Origin: Rhododendron vialii | Lineage: Eukaryota; Streptophyta; Magnoliopsida; Ericales; Ericaceae | Direction: 5' to 3' | Assembly: GCF_030253575.1 (NCBI RefSeq) | Contig: NC_080557.1 | Span: forward strand, 43,352,501-43,416,500 | DNA length: 64,000 bases | The notes under the pieces: generated by a model | What the model was told of the DNA's origin: nothing | Databases searched by the model: none | The model's input: the letters and a program-made list of their open reading frames with translations, nothing else | In this document: piece after piece, positions 23,335-35,444 of the stretch | Layout of the letters: every line of letters starts with the position of its first letter | Numbering within the stretch: the first letter of the stretch is position 1 | Translations under genes and position numbers: made by a program

Positions 23335-23776
23335 ACAGCCCTTTTGGTACGCGAGAGTTCGCACGAGAAGAGAGGAGACGGGGAGAGAGCTCAATCTCTC
23401 CCTCGTTTGGAAGGGGAACAAGGCGAGAGAGGGAGGGAGACCAGAACCCCTCCCAAGCCCAGTTTTGTTTCTTGCCAAAAGTGGCGAGATTCCATGAGAA
23501 AGGAGAGCGTGTGATCCACCCCTTGTCGGATCGTCGTCGGATGAGTGGCTGTGTGTTGCCAGAGAGAAGAGAGAGAGAGAGTACTAGGTTTGCCGGAGAA
23601 GAGAGGGAGAGAGTTTCAGCTCGCCGGAGAAGAGATCAGTCGCTTGAGAATTTGATTTCTCACTGTTATTTGAATGAGAGGGTGAGAAATCATACCCCTT
23701 TCTTTTCTTTTCTCACTAATGAGGAAGAATACACCCATTTCTTCTCTTTTCTCACCCCTCCATCCAAAGGGGCTGG
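23335..23776. mobile_element. MITE with short inverted ends, purine-rich interior
   Basis: Left end CAGCCCTTTTGG and right end CCAAAGGGGCTGG are inverted. The interior is rich in GAGAG and has two frames of 76 and 107 codons that look compositional (R, E and S runs), not genic. Confidence 0.5.
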
Positions 23777-23828
23777 AAATGAACTCAGCAATTAGAATGT
23801 TACTTCTCTACCGGACAGACTTCAGCAA

Positions 23829-24070
23829 GCACACTATCATTGGGTGATCAAGTAGTTCGAAAATTCCTCTTACGTGGCTTGGTGACCAGGACATGGGTTT
23901 GAGTCTCTTGGGCTAATAGAAGCTCATCTCATTCATCTTGGCAACCAGTGCCCTTGTGCCCTTGTTGGGGTTAGGGTCAGTCTATGACTCATGTTCGTCT
24001 TAGAAGGAGCGACTTCAGATCTCCCTTGCATGAACCATGCCTTACTCTGCCCTTGTAGACTCTTGATTAG
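23829..24070 (+). mobile_element. SINE-like unit
   Basis: GGTGATCAAGTAGTTCG (A-box-like) and GGACATGGGTTTGAGTCTC (B-box-like) lie about 50 bp apart. The body continues to about 24070, just downstream of the P0 gene's stop. Confidence 0.55.
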
Positions 24071-24342
24071 CTCCCTTGCCTTGTCCTTTCATGGAAGATT
24101 CATCAGAGATAAACTCAAGGAAAGCTAAAACTAGGGAATCAAGAACCACACATAAAAAGAAAACTGGCAACAAAAAGAAAGCATTGAAGCATTTGATTAG
24201 GATGCAAAACATCTCTGAATTCAAAATGAAAGAAAGTCATCCAACCAAAAGGATCCTAAACGAAACACAAAACGTGGTAAAGAAAAACGTTCACATTGGT
24301 ACTCTCTGGACTCCAGACAGAAACTACTAACAGATCGAAAAC

Positions 24343-27300
24343 TCAATCACCAAATATATTCATCATCGGTTCATCATCTGATTCCTCAGCGGACTCCTCA
24401 ACTTCTTCTTTCTTCTTTTCCTCCTTTGCAACCTCTGCTGGGCCACCAGCAGCAGCAGTAACTGGAGCAGCGGCAGCAGCAAATTTGCTTGGATCCTGCA
24501 ATTTTATAGCATTCAAACAATTTACCAATTGTGCAAACATAATTTACATTTACATTACTTTTCTGGTATGAACGGAAACTTATTTCAAAATGCCAAAAAG
24601 ATTAAAAATGAAGTTCAGTTAACAAGGTTCTGGAAAAGATAAGATTTTTTTGACATTTGGTTTGCTTCACTTATTTTAATTTTTTGATACATTAAGATTG
24701 TTTCGTATTATAGCTAATTTTATTCATATTTCTTCCGAATCAAATTTTGCTTTCGGTTTGTCTCCTAAAAGACTGCAGGAATAGGAAAAGATTAAAAAAA
24801 AACGCACCATATTCCAAAAAAGTAAGCAAATAATAAGGGGCTGACCTTCAAGTATTCCTTCACTTGCTCAGCCTGTAGGAAGGAGAAGTCTGTTTCCAAT
24901 GCAATAGCCAGAACATTCTTGTATGCATTAACGAACATGTGAGGCGCAGCAGCAAGTGTTGGGTACGCGAGAGCGACTGAGAGGGAGGTAACCATCGACA
25001 CCCCGGCTGCAAACTTCTCCACCAGATCGTCCTCGGTGAGTTGGAGCACGTTGGGGCTGAAAACCGACCCGTTGTCGTAGACAGAGTGGACTATAAGGCC
25101 GTAAGAGAACGGCCTTATTAATAGCTTCGAGAGAAGGGCGGCTTCGGAAGAGCCCACTTTGTCTCCCTTCTTTATGAGTTCTACTGGGGTGATGATTTCC
25201 ACTGTGCCTTTGTTGATCTTAGTTGGAATGTTGAGCACCTGAAAATTATACTCGAGGGGTTGAGATTATGGGGAAAAACATATCACTTAGTGATAGAGAG
25301 AGGATTGAACAAGTGACCTGGAAGAAGGAAGTCTGAGAAGGATCGAGTCCGGTGTTTCCTGGTGGTACAATGACATCAATTGGAGCAACAAGGCCAACCC
25401 GAGCAGGAGCTCCAACCTGTTCCAGGTAAATAATACCCAAAAAAAAAAGATATCTGCTTCATAACAGAATCAAAAAATGTAAATGTGCATTGTCAAAGTG
25501 ACGAATTTCATATCTGCTTTATAACAGAATCAATGGTGTGGAAGGTGATATTTTTACATAATATAGATGACCTTTTAATTTTTCGATGATTGAACCATGC
25601 AAGTTTTCATGGGTATAAAATTTGGATACAGATAACAGTAAACAGGCATTGGGTTCACACTATAAGAAAACATGGGCTATGGTAGAGTGCAAAATGCTAG
25701 ATACACACCCATAATTATGTGTGTGCAAATGTCCCATATGTGCCCCTTAAATTGTGTATAAAATTGATAGCATTTGGATATTAATTCATAAATCAATCTT
25801 GAATTCATAATTTTTATGAGGAAAGTCATAACATAAATTCGTAATATAACCATTAAATTCATACAGTACTAACATTCATATAATGAGATGATCATGCTAT
25901 GAGTTTTTTTACCTTGATGGCTTGATGCTATAAAATTTATGCAAATGTTATGACATTTTTATATGTATGTTATGTATCATATTCAACTGTTATGAATTTA
26001 AAATAATTCAAGAAGATACATACAATACAAATAATAGTCCATATTATCCCACTTTTCAAAAGTGTCTCCCTTCATTTAGGGCTCATGGGATCATGTGACT
26101 CATAGCTAAAATTCACAACATTCTCAAAAGTAATCGTACCCAAAAAAAAAAAAAAGGGGGCACAACATTTTTCCCAAAAGTGTAGGAGTATAGAACTCCA
26201 AGGTTCACAAAAATGCAGTAATGTGCATGTAAATCCCCATAATAAATGTGTAGTTAGATCGTTAAAATAAATACTTATTTTTTTAATTTAAGATAATGTA
26301 TTATAAGAGAATGACATGTCTAGCGTGAAACTTAGTAGAACGGGGCCTTAATGCATTGAATTACTGTTAATAGACCAGATACTGTAACAATAACAGTCTA
26401 GCACGAAACATGCTAGGGATTCATGACAAAGGATAGAAAAATACTCCTATGATGATAAGAGTAATCGGATCTGAAAGGCCAAAACAGTATACCTTATACT
26501 TTCCAACCTCTTCGCTCACTTCCTTGAGATCTCCCTTGGTAAAGATCAATCCCACGTTACCCTGATAATTGCCAATATACGCATCTCACGAAATATATAT
26601 GCATGTTTTAGGAAAGCATTAAAAAGTTTCTTTGGATGTTCCCCAAAACAATGAAAGATCATAAGCTACAGCATGTACTGAGAGGGGAACTTTTTCAGAA
26701 ATCGAAAAGAGGTTTCAGAATTCACTCAATCGAACTGGTCAACAAGGAAACAAACATAAAGGTAGTAATGACAGAAAAAATTGGTGTGAGGCATTGCTTC
26801 CCCAGTAGAGGTGTACGTTCAAGCGGGAGGCGCATTTGAGATTCAGAGCTATAGACGGTCTCTAAAAAAATGACAGAAAAAATTGGGAAAACACATGGAA
26901 ATTAACAGTTCAAAACTTTCTCTTGGCACAAACTTTCTCGCCAACCAAACAGACCAAAACACATCAATGATCAAATGACAGAAAAACAATCAACTTTATT
27001 CGATATTTGTTAACAAAAACATGTAAGATCTAAACAACTGTTAGCAACTTAGCACAACTTTTTCAGAACCCGAAACGATTGATCAGACCGAACAGTCCAT
27101 GGAGTCATCGACACGCCATAATAAAAAGGAGAAGCCTATGGTACCACAAAAAATGCATAATAAAAAGGTATGCGTTACATATTTTCAGCAAACGAAGGCC
27201 AAAAAACAGAAAGCACGTAGTAACAGATCAAAACTTTCATTTCCTGAAACTTTCTCGGCAACCAAACAGTCCAAAAAAACACATATCCTAACAAAAACCT

Positions 27301-27683
27301 CATACGAACAAAGGCCAAAAAAAAAAACAGGAAACACATCGAAGCAGATCAAAACGTCCATTTTCCAAAACTTTCTCGGCAATCCAAAGAGGTGAAGAAA
27401 AAACACGAATCCAAGCCGAAAAACGTACCACGAGAAGGGGGACGAGGTTGAGGATGGCATTGTTGCCGGTCTTATCAGCATGGGCCCTAATGGAGCGCTT
27501 CATCATGGTGTTCTTACCCATCAACACCACCGAATCACCCCTCAACCCCTTGCGTATGTTCTGAAGCTGGTTCGACCCCACGTTGTCGGCCGCCACGACC
27601 AGGATCTGGGAATATATGTCGAGCATCTTGCACAGCTTTCCATCGTACGTCGTTTTCCTCTCGGCCTTGGTCGGCTTCACCAT
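24343..27683 (-). CDS. RPP0: 60S acidic ribosomal protein P0 (uL10), five exons, atypical tail
   Basis: Exons on the minus strand: 27683-27429, 26561-26493, 25416-25318, 25238-24846, 24495-24343, giving 322 residues, normal for plant P0. Phase is 0 at every junction and all introns are GT-AG. Recognisable stretches: [68 protein letters not shown]-type [19 protein letters not shown], and an Ala-rich hinge with an EEKKKEE stretch. P0 anchors the P1/P2 stalk on the large subunit and recruits elongation factors. The last residues are [13 protein letters not shown], where most plant P0 proteins end in a DDDMGFxLFD-like tail that contacts the factors. The rest is intact, so this may be a divergent paralogue or a weakened copy. 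Two telo-box motifs in the leader support a ribosomal-protein promoter. Confidence 0.93.
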
Positions 27684-27695
27684 TGTTGCAGATCT

Positions 27696-27750
27696 TTAGG
27701 GTTTAGAGAGAGAGAGAGAGATAAGGGTGGGGGTGTGGTGGAAACCCTAA
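27696..27750 (-). promoter_or_regulatory. Telo-box pair and CT leader of the P0 gene
   Basis: AAACCCTAA occurs on the minus (coding) strand at 27696-27704 and on the plus strand at 27742-27750, 13-67 bp upstream of the P0 start. A CT tract (27705-27721, minus strand) lies between them. Telo boxes are a hallmark of plant ribosomal-protein and translation-factor promoters. Confidence 0.75.
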
Positions 27751-27849
27751 ACCTAAAATGGAAAGGGTGGTGTGCAGAGGGAGAAAGCGTGAGCGCTGCA
27801 TGTAGGCTTATATACGGTTAGTATGGACAAAACGAGAGCGTGTTGGGAT

Positions 27850-28550
27850 TTGGGAAAACGCCATTGGCCAGATCCTACGGTCCATATTTACTGATCTTCT
27901 GCTTTATTATTGTTGTAATAATTGTTATAGTGGATTTATTTGGTCGAATTTCCTCTATTCCAATCGATTTTTTGGCCGTTGAATTGTATATTTTTTTATA
28001 TTTTAAATTTAACGGTTGAAAAATCTCTCGGTACAAAGGATCCTACCTCGGATTTATTGATAATATTTGAGAATTTGTGTTTTTGTTTGAACTTATTTGT
28101 TGTGACTTGTGATGATATTCAATTATAATCTTTTTCACTCCACAGCGTGGTAAATTGACAAAGTGATGATAATAATTTTTGGGGGGATAAATATTATTAT
28201 AAACTAAAGGAAAAACATTATTGTTTCTTTAATTTTGGGATGAGTTTTTCACAAACTATGCACTCGTAGAATTGTTTTTTTTTTTTTGGGTTTTAATGGA
28301 ATGCTTGTGACAATATTATGACTTTAGACAATAGTAGTGGAGTATAATATTTTAGTAGCGTCAAATCTGGAAATTAAAATTTCAAAACATATGACACTAT
28401 TACATATGTTAATTGTCCCTTCCCCTTACCGATGGGTTATCTATAAGCTTTTGAATAAACTTGAAAAAAATCAACCCTGAGTTAGTTGAAGTGCACAAAA
28501 AGTAAATCGGACACTTGAGTTATCAAAAGAAAACAGAGCCAACCCTGGGA
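27850..28550. other. Intergenic, AT-rich, no gene seen
   Basis: No conserved frame. A faint tRNA-like stretch follows at 28551-28640 (TTTAGCCACTCTAGTGGTC, GGGTTAGAGTCTC), possibly another SINE remnant. Confidence 0.4.
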
Positions 28551-28666
28551 TTTAGCCACTCTAGTGGTCTATCCCGTTGGGTTAGAGTCTCAAGGGTGAA
28601 ATCGTAGTTTAGAACCGATGGAGCAGCAATCTACTTTTATAATTAAAATTTCTTTTGGATGAGTTA

Positions 28667-28822
28667 GCCCTTGTTTGGTTCAAAATTTGGAAAAAAAAAT
28701 TTCCAATTTCAAATTCACTCATTACCCATATCTCCAATCACTACTTTCATTTTTCTATCTATCTCCACTCATTACCATAAAAATTCTTTCCAAATTTTCT
28801 CAAATTGTGAACCGAACAAAGC
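28667..28822. mobile_element. Small MITE
   Basis: Left end GCCCTTGTTTGGTTCAAAATTTGG and right end CAAATTGTGAACCGAACAAAGC are imperfect inverted repeats, and ATTTGG/CCAAAT recur inside. The interior is CT- and AT-rich. Confidence 0.65.
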
Positions 28823-29112
28823 ATAATTTTATAACCACCTCAAGAAAAGCACAAAACAAGCGCAGTGTACACCCCGGATTTCGGATTGGTGTTGTGTAGT
28901 GAGAGGTACACCGTGTTGAGCACCTCTGAGCCGTTGGATCGTGCATCCAACGGTTCGGATCTTATCTCAACAGCCAACGATCGAAAGCCGTTCATTGCCG
29001 AGATGAGATCCACAACCAAGCCGCAGCTAAAGCACTCTCCTAAAACTTCTACTAAAGAAACAAGGAGAAATAGACCAATTTTTACACAGCATGAAAAAGC
29101 TAAAGCCACCAA

Positions 29113-29560
29113 CGAGCTGTGCCCATACGGTACAAATTGACACGCAGGACCCATTCTGGGTTCCGCACGGATAATCTGAGCCATTCAATAATTTTAGAAT
29201 AATATTTCGAATGGCTACGCATAAAATCAGCTCAATACGGTACGTGTAGGTGCTTTATCCAGTATTTCATTTTTTTCATTTAGATTACAAAAATTTTCAC
29301 TTCTGTAATTTGAATGAAAAAATGGAAGATTGAATCGATAAAACACCTACACGTATCGTATTAAGCTGATTTTTCTCTCCTATAATCTGAATGAAAAAAA
29401 TGAAAGATTGGATCAAGCACCTACACATATCATATTGAACTAATTTTTTGCGGACCCACTCGAATAATTATTTTAAAAATATTGTATGACTCAAATTATT
29501 CGTGCGGGATCTAGAGTGGGCCCGGCGTGCCAGTCTGTGCACCGTATGTGCATCGCTTGT
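29113..29560. mobile_element. Foldback MITE, about 75-bp arms
   Basis: CCCATACGGTACAAATTGACACGC and CCGCACGGATAATCTGAG on the left face GCGTGCCAGTCTGTGCACCG and CAAATTATTCGTGCGGG on the right. The interior has three related copies of a CACCTACACGTA...AAGCTGATTTT segment in alternating orientation. Non-coding. Confidence 0.7.
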
Positions 29561-30699
29561 CGGTGTCCATTGAAAGGACTCATTATGCTCATAGGAGTAG
29601 GGCACCTTCCCCTAAGCAAATTAACCCTATCTCTAACTTTTGCAACAATGGCCTTCACAACCAAATCTGCTACAAATCTAAGAGAAAATTCTAGCATTTT
29701 TCTTAAGCCAAATATGGTAAAGAGCTGCAGTCAAAGACAATTTTTACACAGCAGAGCTAAACCCCTTCATCTTGCAATGCTTGACAACCCACACTAGCCT
29801 TGTTTGAGGATAAGGATTTTTGCAATTCACTTTTTTTATAAATAAATGCACTCAAAAAAAGTTGTTCTTTACTACTTCACATACAACACCAATCTTAAAA
29901 ACAAACTTTGCATTTATAAAATGTGGAGTGCAGAAATCATTTTTCTCTGAGATACAAACCTATGGGCATAAGCACAATGGGGCCACAGTCCATGAAGGTG
30001 TTGGGGTGGATTGGGATAGCTAAGGCCTAAGGAACAATCTTTTTTTATTGGAATGAAATGGAAATACATTATAGTACCACGTCACCTGCGTCAAGGAGTA
30101 TTGCTTAGTCACACTACACCACTATCTGCAGGAGACCTCGTTGTACACCTATATATGTTGGGACAGAAGCTAATTAAAATCTCACATATATGTGAGATTC
30201 GTGTTAGGAGTACGTTTCGCTGCAATAAAGAGTTACTATTATGGAAACACGAAATTAAACCTTGTCGAACCAAGTCCCAGTTTCAACCAATCCCTCGTTG
30301 GTGGCTAAGGAACTGTCGTGATCACGAATTCACGATAGTAGTTAGCAACTTTGCACACATAAATGAGAATTTTGTAAATGGAAAAATTCACTTTGACCCC
30401 TTGTGATTTGGGCCATGTATGGGTTCAAAAGTGTGCACATAATCCCATGTAGTTTTGAAAATGTGCGAATAGACCGCTTGCCGTTATGTTTTCTATCCAT
30501 ATTAATAGACACAACATTAAAAGACCGGTATGCCTTTATTCTCTCCCTTGATTTTTCTTCTTCCTTAAATCTAATCAATTCATCCCATATACCAAAAATT
30601 AGATCCAAACCATTGATATTGTGGAGTTTGACAATTAGTACTACATTCATGTCAAATTCAAGTCAATCAAAAAATAAAACCTCATTGTCGAAATGAATT
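29561..30699. other. Intergenic, no gene recognised
   Basis: Frames of about 100 codons on both strands (29486-29797, 30053-30406, 30342-30650) lack family resemblance, and their codon context looks random. Confidence 0.45.
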
Positions 30700-30921
30700 T
30701 ATTACTCTCTCCGTCCCTAAATAAGGATTCGGCGCGCAAACCTAGGCCTTACAAAAGATACATATTTTTCATTAAAAAATCTAATTTTTTTCCACAATCT
30801 AATAGAACTCATTGCCATCTATTGATTTGTGAAAAAAATTTAATTTTTTTAACGAAACAAATGTATTTTTTTAAAGGCCTAGGTTTGCACGTTTGACACT
30901 TATTTAGGGACGGATGGAGTA
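30700..30921. mobile_element. Stowaway MITE
   Basis: Termini CTCTCCGTCCCTAAATAAG and TTATTTAGGGACGGATGGAG are inverted repeats with TA at both edges, the Stowaway signature. GGCCTTACAAAA... and ...TTTAAAGGCC continue the arms inward. Confidence 0.85.
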
Positions 30922-31313
30922 TAAAATTAACATTTCAAATTTGAATTTACCAAGAATTAGATCACTTAGTTATTGATGTCTAATTGAGATGATTTTTTAC
31001 AGAGATACTTCATTCTTTATTTAATACATTATGAACGGCTCAGATTAGATTTTGGAGACGTGTGAGATATACCTCTATTAATATGGATGAAAAATATAAC
31101 AGCAAGAAATTTATCTTCACATTTTCAAAACCATAGGGAATTATGTACACACTTTTGAACTATAAAAAATGTATATGCACATGACTCAAAATACATGGGT
31201 TTAAAGTGGATTTTGCCCTTTTGTAAAGTCTCATTCCTACAACTTCCTCTCAAACGTGTAATACTACACTACACATGGGCTGGAATTGAGTCAAACTTCT
31301 ACGTGCGGATAAC

Positions 31314-31542
31314 GGAGAAATTTTTCAGTGCTTGGTGGGTACTACGTAATGTTCGCTTAACGCATTCGGGCTATTTATTTCGATTTTGGACGGCGTGGAT
31401 TTGGAGAGAGAGAGAGAATTGTGAGGTGAGAGAAGAGAGAGAGAGAGTTTCAATCTAAACCGTCTAAAAGTCATTGGACTACTCGAATATGCCGAGCAGA
31501 CATCACATGGAATATACCCACCCGACGCCGAAGAATTCCTCC
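31314..31542. mobile_element. hAT-like MITE, GAGAAATTTTTCAGTGC family
   Basis: The left terminus GGAGAAATTTTTCAGTGC and the imperfect inverted right terminus GACGCCGAAGAATTCCTCC match the family also at 52148-52381 and, more distantly, 51871-52110. A GA-rich interior and paired ACCGTCTAAAA / TTTTGGACGG words are shared. A possible 8-bp flank (CGGATAAC, CGATAATG) is poorly preserved. Confidence 0.65.
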
Positions 31543-32756
31543 CGATAATGGGTTTAACTCGCAAACCTTATTCCTCAGGGCTCCAAGCCTCAACTTTCTA
31601 CGAGAGTTGACAAGCGTAATAGTAAACTACTCCATAACCCATTCGGGACAGATTTATCTTTCTTTGCCCTAGCTCTCGTTTCCATTTCTCCGGTCCATCT
31701 CAAAGCTCTCTTTGGCCGACCTCTCTCTCCCTGATCTCTCGCTGGCATCACGAACATTGATGGTTCAGGCCCCCCTCGGTCCACTGCAAAATATGAAGTT
31801 TCAGAACAGAGCAGACAAATCAGAGAGAGGCAAGAAAAGGCAATGCAGGAACTACTGATAAAGCGGCGTGCTGCTGCCCTAGCTGTTCCTACTAATGATA
31901 TGGCTGGGCGGGCCTGTCTACGCCGCCTTGGTGAACCCATAACCCTCTTGGGAGAGAAGGAGATGGAAAGGCGGGACCGTTTGAGGATGCTCCCGGCGAA
32001 ACTGGATGCTGAAGGGCAATTAGCTAGAGAGGCTCATGAAAGCTCACGAGGATGAAGAGGCTGCGACAAAGGATGAAGCTGAAGAAGACATTCAGTACCC
32101 ATTTTACACTGAAGGGTCTAAAGCACTTTTGCGGGCCCGAGTAGAGATTGCTAAGTATTCTCTTCCGAGGGCGGGTTTGTGGCTTCCACGTGCAAGAAGG
32201 GACAGGGATGACCCGGATGAGGATCAGAACCGGCTCATAAGTTTTGGAGGCCGGAAGCGAACCTCTTGAATGATGTCACCCTATATTTTTCATACAAAAG
32301 TGGTCTACAAAGAGTCATAAAAAAAAAAAAAAAAAACCAATACAAAAGATTCATTACAAAATAGAAACATATAATTATCCCCAAAAAAATGCAACTATTA
32401 CAATACCTCAAAATTCATCATTTGAAAATTATTCTTCTCGCACTTTTTGTTGCAAACGCACTGATTAAGTCTCTATAGTCAAGCTGCTTCACCAACTCAA
32501 CATAGCCAATCCATTTAATCTTTCTTGAGATATGGTTGACCGAAGATAATTTGTGATCAATTTCAACTTTGAAAAGCTTCTTTTTCCCGATGCAACTGTA
32601 ACTGGTATAGTCAACAATATTCTATATGCAATCCATGCATTTGGGAAGCAACCATCCAATGTCTTCAAGTAATTCAACACATCAATTGGCTTTCTTTTAT
32701 CTTTTGGCAAGACATTCTTCAAAACTTTTAATTCTGAAATAAATTCCTCCCATCAA

Positions 32757-33395
32757 TGTAATACCCGAACTTTGAATACCGGGATTATTTATTCAAATAG
32801 TGGGTTTCTGATGGTTCTTTAAATCCAATTACTTGAAATAAAGGAAATGGTAGGTACAAGTGGGAATTGGGGAATAGAATATCTTAAAACAAGTGTCAAT
32901 TGTGTGGGTTATGTGTGTGCACGTGAGGTGGTGATGCTGGGTGTGTGTAAAGGATAAGTTTGTAGTATGAAACCAAAAATAAAAATGGAAATTAAATAGA
33001 GCCATGTGTCACCTATTGAGACAAACATCTCATGAGCAACCATGCATTGTAAAAACAAAAGGAAGAAGAAACGAGAGAAGAAAGGAACTGGAAAAGCTAA
33101 TGGACATGTGTCCACTTTAGACAACTTTGAGAGGTGACTCACCAATTTTTTTTATATAAAGGAGGAAAGAAGGGTATTTTGAAGGGGGGAAAGGGGGAGA
33201 GCCGAGGGGTTCTCTTAGGCAGTAGGGTCATGGGTTGGAAAGGATATGTAACAAGGTGGATATGCAAATTTATGTTAATTATTAAGAAAGTGGGAGAAAA
33301 GCCTTTCTTGATTTAAATTACTGGCGTAACTCTTTCGATTTGTTTGTTTGGGTTCATTAGACAAGTAGAGGTGTTTGAGAGTTTGGGTTGTTACA
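32757..33395. mobile_element. Solo LTR inside the hAT element (fossil)
   Basis: A 639-bp unit opening TGTAATACCCGAACTT and closing GGGTTGTTACA, with a 5-bp duplication ATCAA on both sides (32752-32756, 33396-33400). The TG...CA ends and 5-bp duplication mark an LTR. No partner LTR or internal region adjoins it, so it is a solo LTR left by recombination. It splits the transposase sequence and is younger than the hAT insertion. The superfamily is undetermined; the terminal motif is common in Ty3/Gypsy. Confidence 0.85.
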
Positions 33396-33734
33396 ATCAA
33401 TATCAGAAAACTCATCACTTTTCAAGAGATCCTCAAGATAGGCACAAGAGGACGTCAACGCTTCATCCTCGACAGAATCCAAACGGTTCAAATCAAACAA
33501 AAATCCAAAAGCTTTCTCATATACTTGAAATTGTTCGAATCTGTTCTTGAGTGAAGGAAGTGCTTGATCTACAATATATAGGAAGTAATTGACTCGAAAG
33601 GATTCCTCAGCTGAATGTGTCACCTCTTCACTAATGAATAATTTCACAATTTGGGCCTATTTTGTGGCTCCTAAATTTCAATTGGGCCTATTTTGTGTAA
33701 TGGAGGCTAGTGCAATTTTTTTTTGACCATATAT

Positions 33735-34105
33735 ATATATATAGAGGAATTTTCAAGTGAGGGATCCCTCATTTTGTTAAAATGAGGGACTTTCATTTCC
33801 CGATCAAATTTTGAAAATCCAAACCGTTCAATGTGTGCAGAACGTAATTTTAAGAGTTCACTCTAGAAATCAACAAAAAAAATGACCGGGAAGGGCGTCA
33901 TTCGAGCAGTTTTTTTTGAACCATTCAATGAAAACTGCTCGGATGAAGCCCTTCCCGGTCATTTTTTTTGCTGATTTCTCACAGGGACCCTTAAAATCAC
34001 GTTCTGATAACTTTGAGCGGCTCGGATCATCGAAATTCAATCGGGACGGAGAGTCCCGCATTTTAATAAAATGAGGGATCCCTCACCGGAACCTACCTCT
34101 CTCTC
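33735..34105. mobile_element. Foldback MITE near the hAT 3' end
   Basis: Left GTGAGGGATCCCTCATTTT and AAAATGAGGGAC face right GTCCCGCATTTT and AAAATGAGGGATCCCTCAC. Inner blocks AATGACCGGGAAGGGC and GCCCTTCCCGGTCATT form a second, near-perfect stem. TA-rich sequence borders both sides. Confidence 0.8.
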
Positions 34106-34769
34106 TATATATATATAGGAATCTTAAAATTTTGGAGGCCCTCGTTTTTAATATTTTTTAGGGGCCCGAAGCGCTCGCTTCCCTCGCCTTGGCTATAAGC
34201 CGGCTCTGATGAGGATTTGGACGCAGAGATAGATTGGGGTTTGAAGCAAGTTGGGAGCTTGGTTTTAGATTGCAGTGAAATAGGAGATGACAGGCCACTT
34301 TCAGGGTGTTCTTTTTCGCGTGATGGAAATATGCTTGCCACCTGCGCCTCTAGCGAAGTTGCCAAATTATGGAGCATGCCTCAAGTGAACAAGGTTTCTA
34401 CCTTAAAAGGGCACACAGAACGTTTAACCGATGTTTCTTTTTCTCCCGTGGACAATTACATAGCAACTGCCTCTGCTGACCGGACTGCAAGGCAATGAAA
34501 TACGGAAGGGTCTCTCCTGAAGACATTCGAGGGCCATTTGGATCGTCTAGCTAGAATTGCCTTCCATCCATCAGGGAAGTACCTGGCTATGACAAAACTT
34601 GGAGATTATGGGATATAGATACTGGAGAGGAATTGCTTCTCCAATAAGGTCTTAGTCGAAGTGTGTATGGATACCTTTCACCGTGATGGACCTTTGGCTG
34701 CATCGATCTTGTGGTCTAGATGCACTTGCCGGTGTATGGGACCTTCGTTCTGGAAGAAGTATTCTCGCC

Positions 34770-35139
34770 TTCCATAACGCAGCGGAATATATAAAATAAC
34801 TAAACATAAATGTGGAAGATAACAAAAATATAAATATTTCGGAGATGTACGACCCTAAGGCCGTACAGAGCTCCCAAGGAGCACAAGCACCTTAAACACT
34901 CAACAAGCTAATCTTTATTTCAATACTCTTGAACTTTTCTACTTTCCAACTCCATAGATCAAAGCCCATTTATATAGGGCACAAACATATCGCTTGGACT
35001 CTTAATACTTAATACATTCATGTATCTCCACACATACATATACCAAGATACATGAATGTGACTCTTCGATAACCTTAATACATGAACCATGTGTTAGACA
35101 ATTCTATCCTAAATAATAAATTCTAAATTATCTCCAACA
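34770..35139 (-). mobile_element. Copia-like LTR remnant inside the PRP4 copy (fossil)
   Basis: Read on the minus strand it starts TGTTGGAGATAATTTAG at 35139. It carries a TATAAAT-type promoter core (CCTATATAAATGGGC) and a GAGAGC/CTTGGGAGC downstream part, typical of a Copia LTR. PRP4 reading resumes directly at 35140. The left border near 34770 lacks a clear terminus and no target duplication was found, so it is a partial or worn LTR. Confidence 0.65.
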
Positions 35140-35444
35140 GGTAGGCCATGTTAAATCAGTTTTTGGTATCAGTTTTCCTCCCAATGGCTATCATTTAGCC
35201 ACAGGCGGTGAAGATAATACTTTCCGAATTTGGGACTTAAGGAAGAGAAAGTCATTGTACGTAATACCAGTACACTCAAAATCTGTCTCTCAAGTCAAAT
35301 TTGAGCCTGAAGAGGGATACTTTTTGGTTACTGCCTCATTTGATATGACTGCCAAGGTTTGGTCATCTAGAGATTTTAAACCTGTCAAGACATTATCCGG
35401 TCATGAAGGACGAGTTACATCATTGGATATGCAGAAGATGGACA

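Larger units (their letters stand above)
32225..34208 (-). mobile_element. hAT DNA transposon with exact 8-bp target duplication
   Basis: Termini CAGAACCGGCTCATA and, inverted, CAGAGCCGGCTTATA (ending at 34208) are flanked by ATGAGGAT at 32217-32224 and 34209-34216, so the element sits inside the PRP4 copy at its DEDLD codons. Minus-strand transposase remains are visible: 33647-33401 (EEVTHSAEESFRVNYFLYIV, AYLEDLLKSDEFSDID) and 32756-32489 with the hAT dimerisation domain (VASGKRSFSKLKLITNYLRS, QERLNGLAML). Frames are shifted and most of the N-terminal catalytic part is gone, so it is not autonomous. It carries a solo LTR and a MITE of its own. Confidence 0.93.
31742..35444 (+). pseudogene. 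PRP4: Processed pseudogene of PRP4 (U4/U6 snRNP WD40 protein), split by insertions
   Basis: Plant PRP4 (LACHESIS in Arabidopsis) is read without introns in three blocks. 31742-32224: KYEVSEQSRQIRERQEKAMQ, RRAAALAVPTND, RRLGEPITLLGEKEMERRDR, then, after a one-base shift near 32025, KAHEDEEAA, QYPFYTEGSKALLRAR and RDDPDED. 34209-34769: DAEIDWGLKQVGSLVLDCSE, IGDDRPLSGCSFSRDG, KLWSMPQVNKVSTLKGH, with a stop at TARQ* and further shifts after it. 35140-35444: FPPNGYHLATGGEDNTFRIW, YVIPVHSKSVSQVKFEPEEG, DMTAKVWSSRDFKPVKTLSGH, then it stops. PRP4 acts in the U4/U6.U5 tri-snRNP. Absence of introns over several WD repeats indicates a retrocopy. The final WD repeats and the 3' UTR are missing; the sequence is not coding today. 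Confidence 0.92.

Noticed and set aside
32489-32722. Small host gene on the minus strand
   Set aside because: It encodes the hAT dimerisation domain and lies inside the hAT element with defined ends.
34217-34498. Short WD40 gene
   Set aside because: It is the middle block of the PRP4 retrocopy, bounded by the hAT insertion and a stop, and the other blocks continue the same protein.
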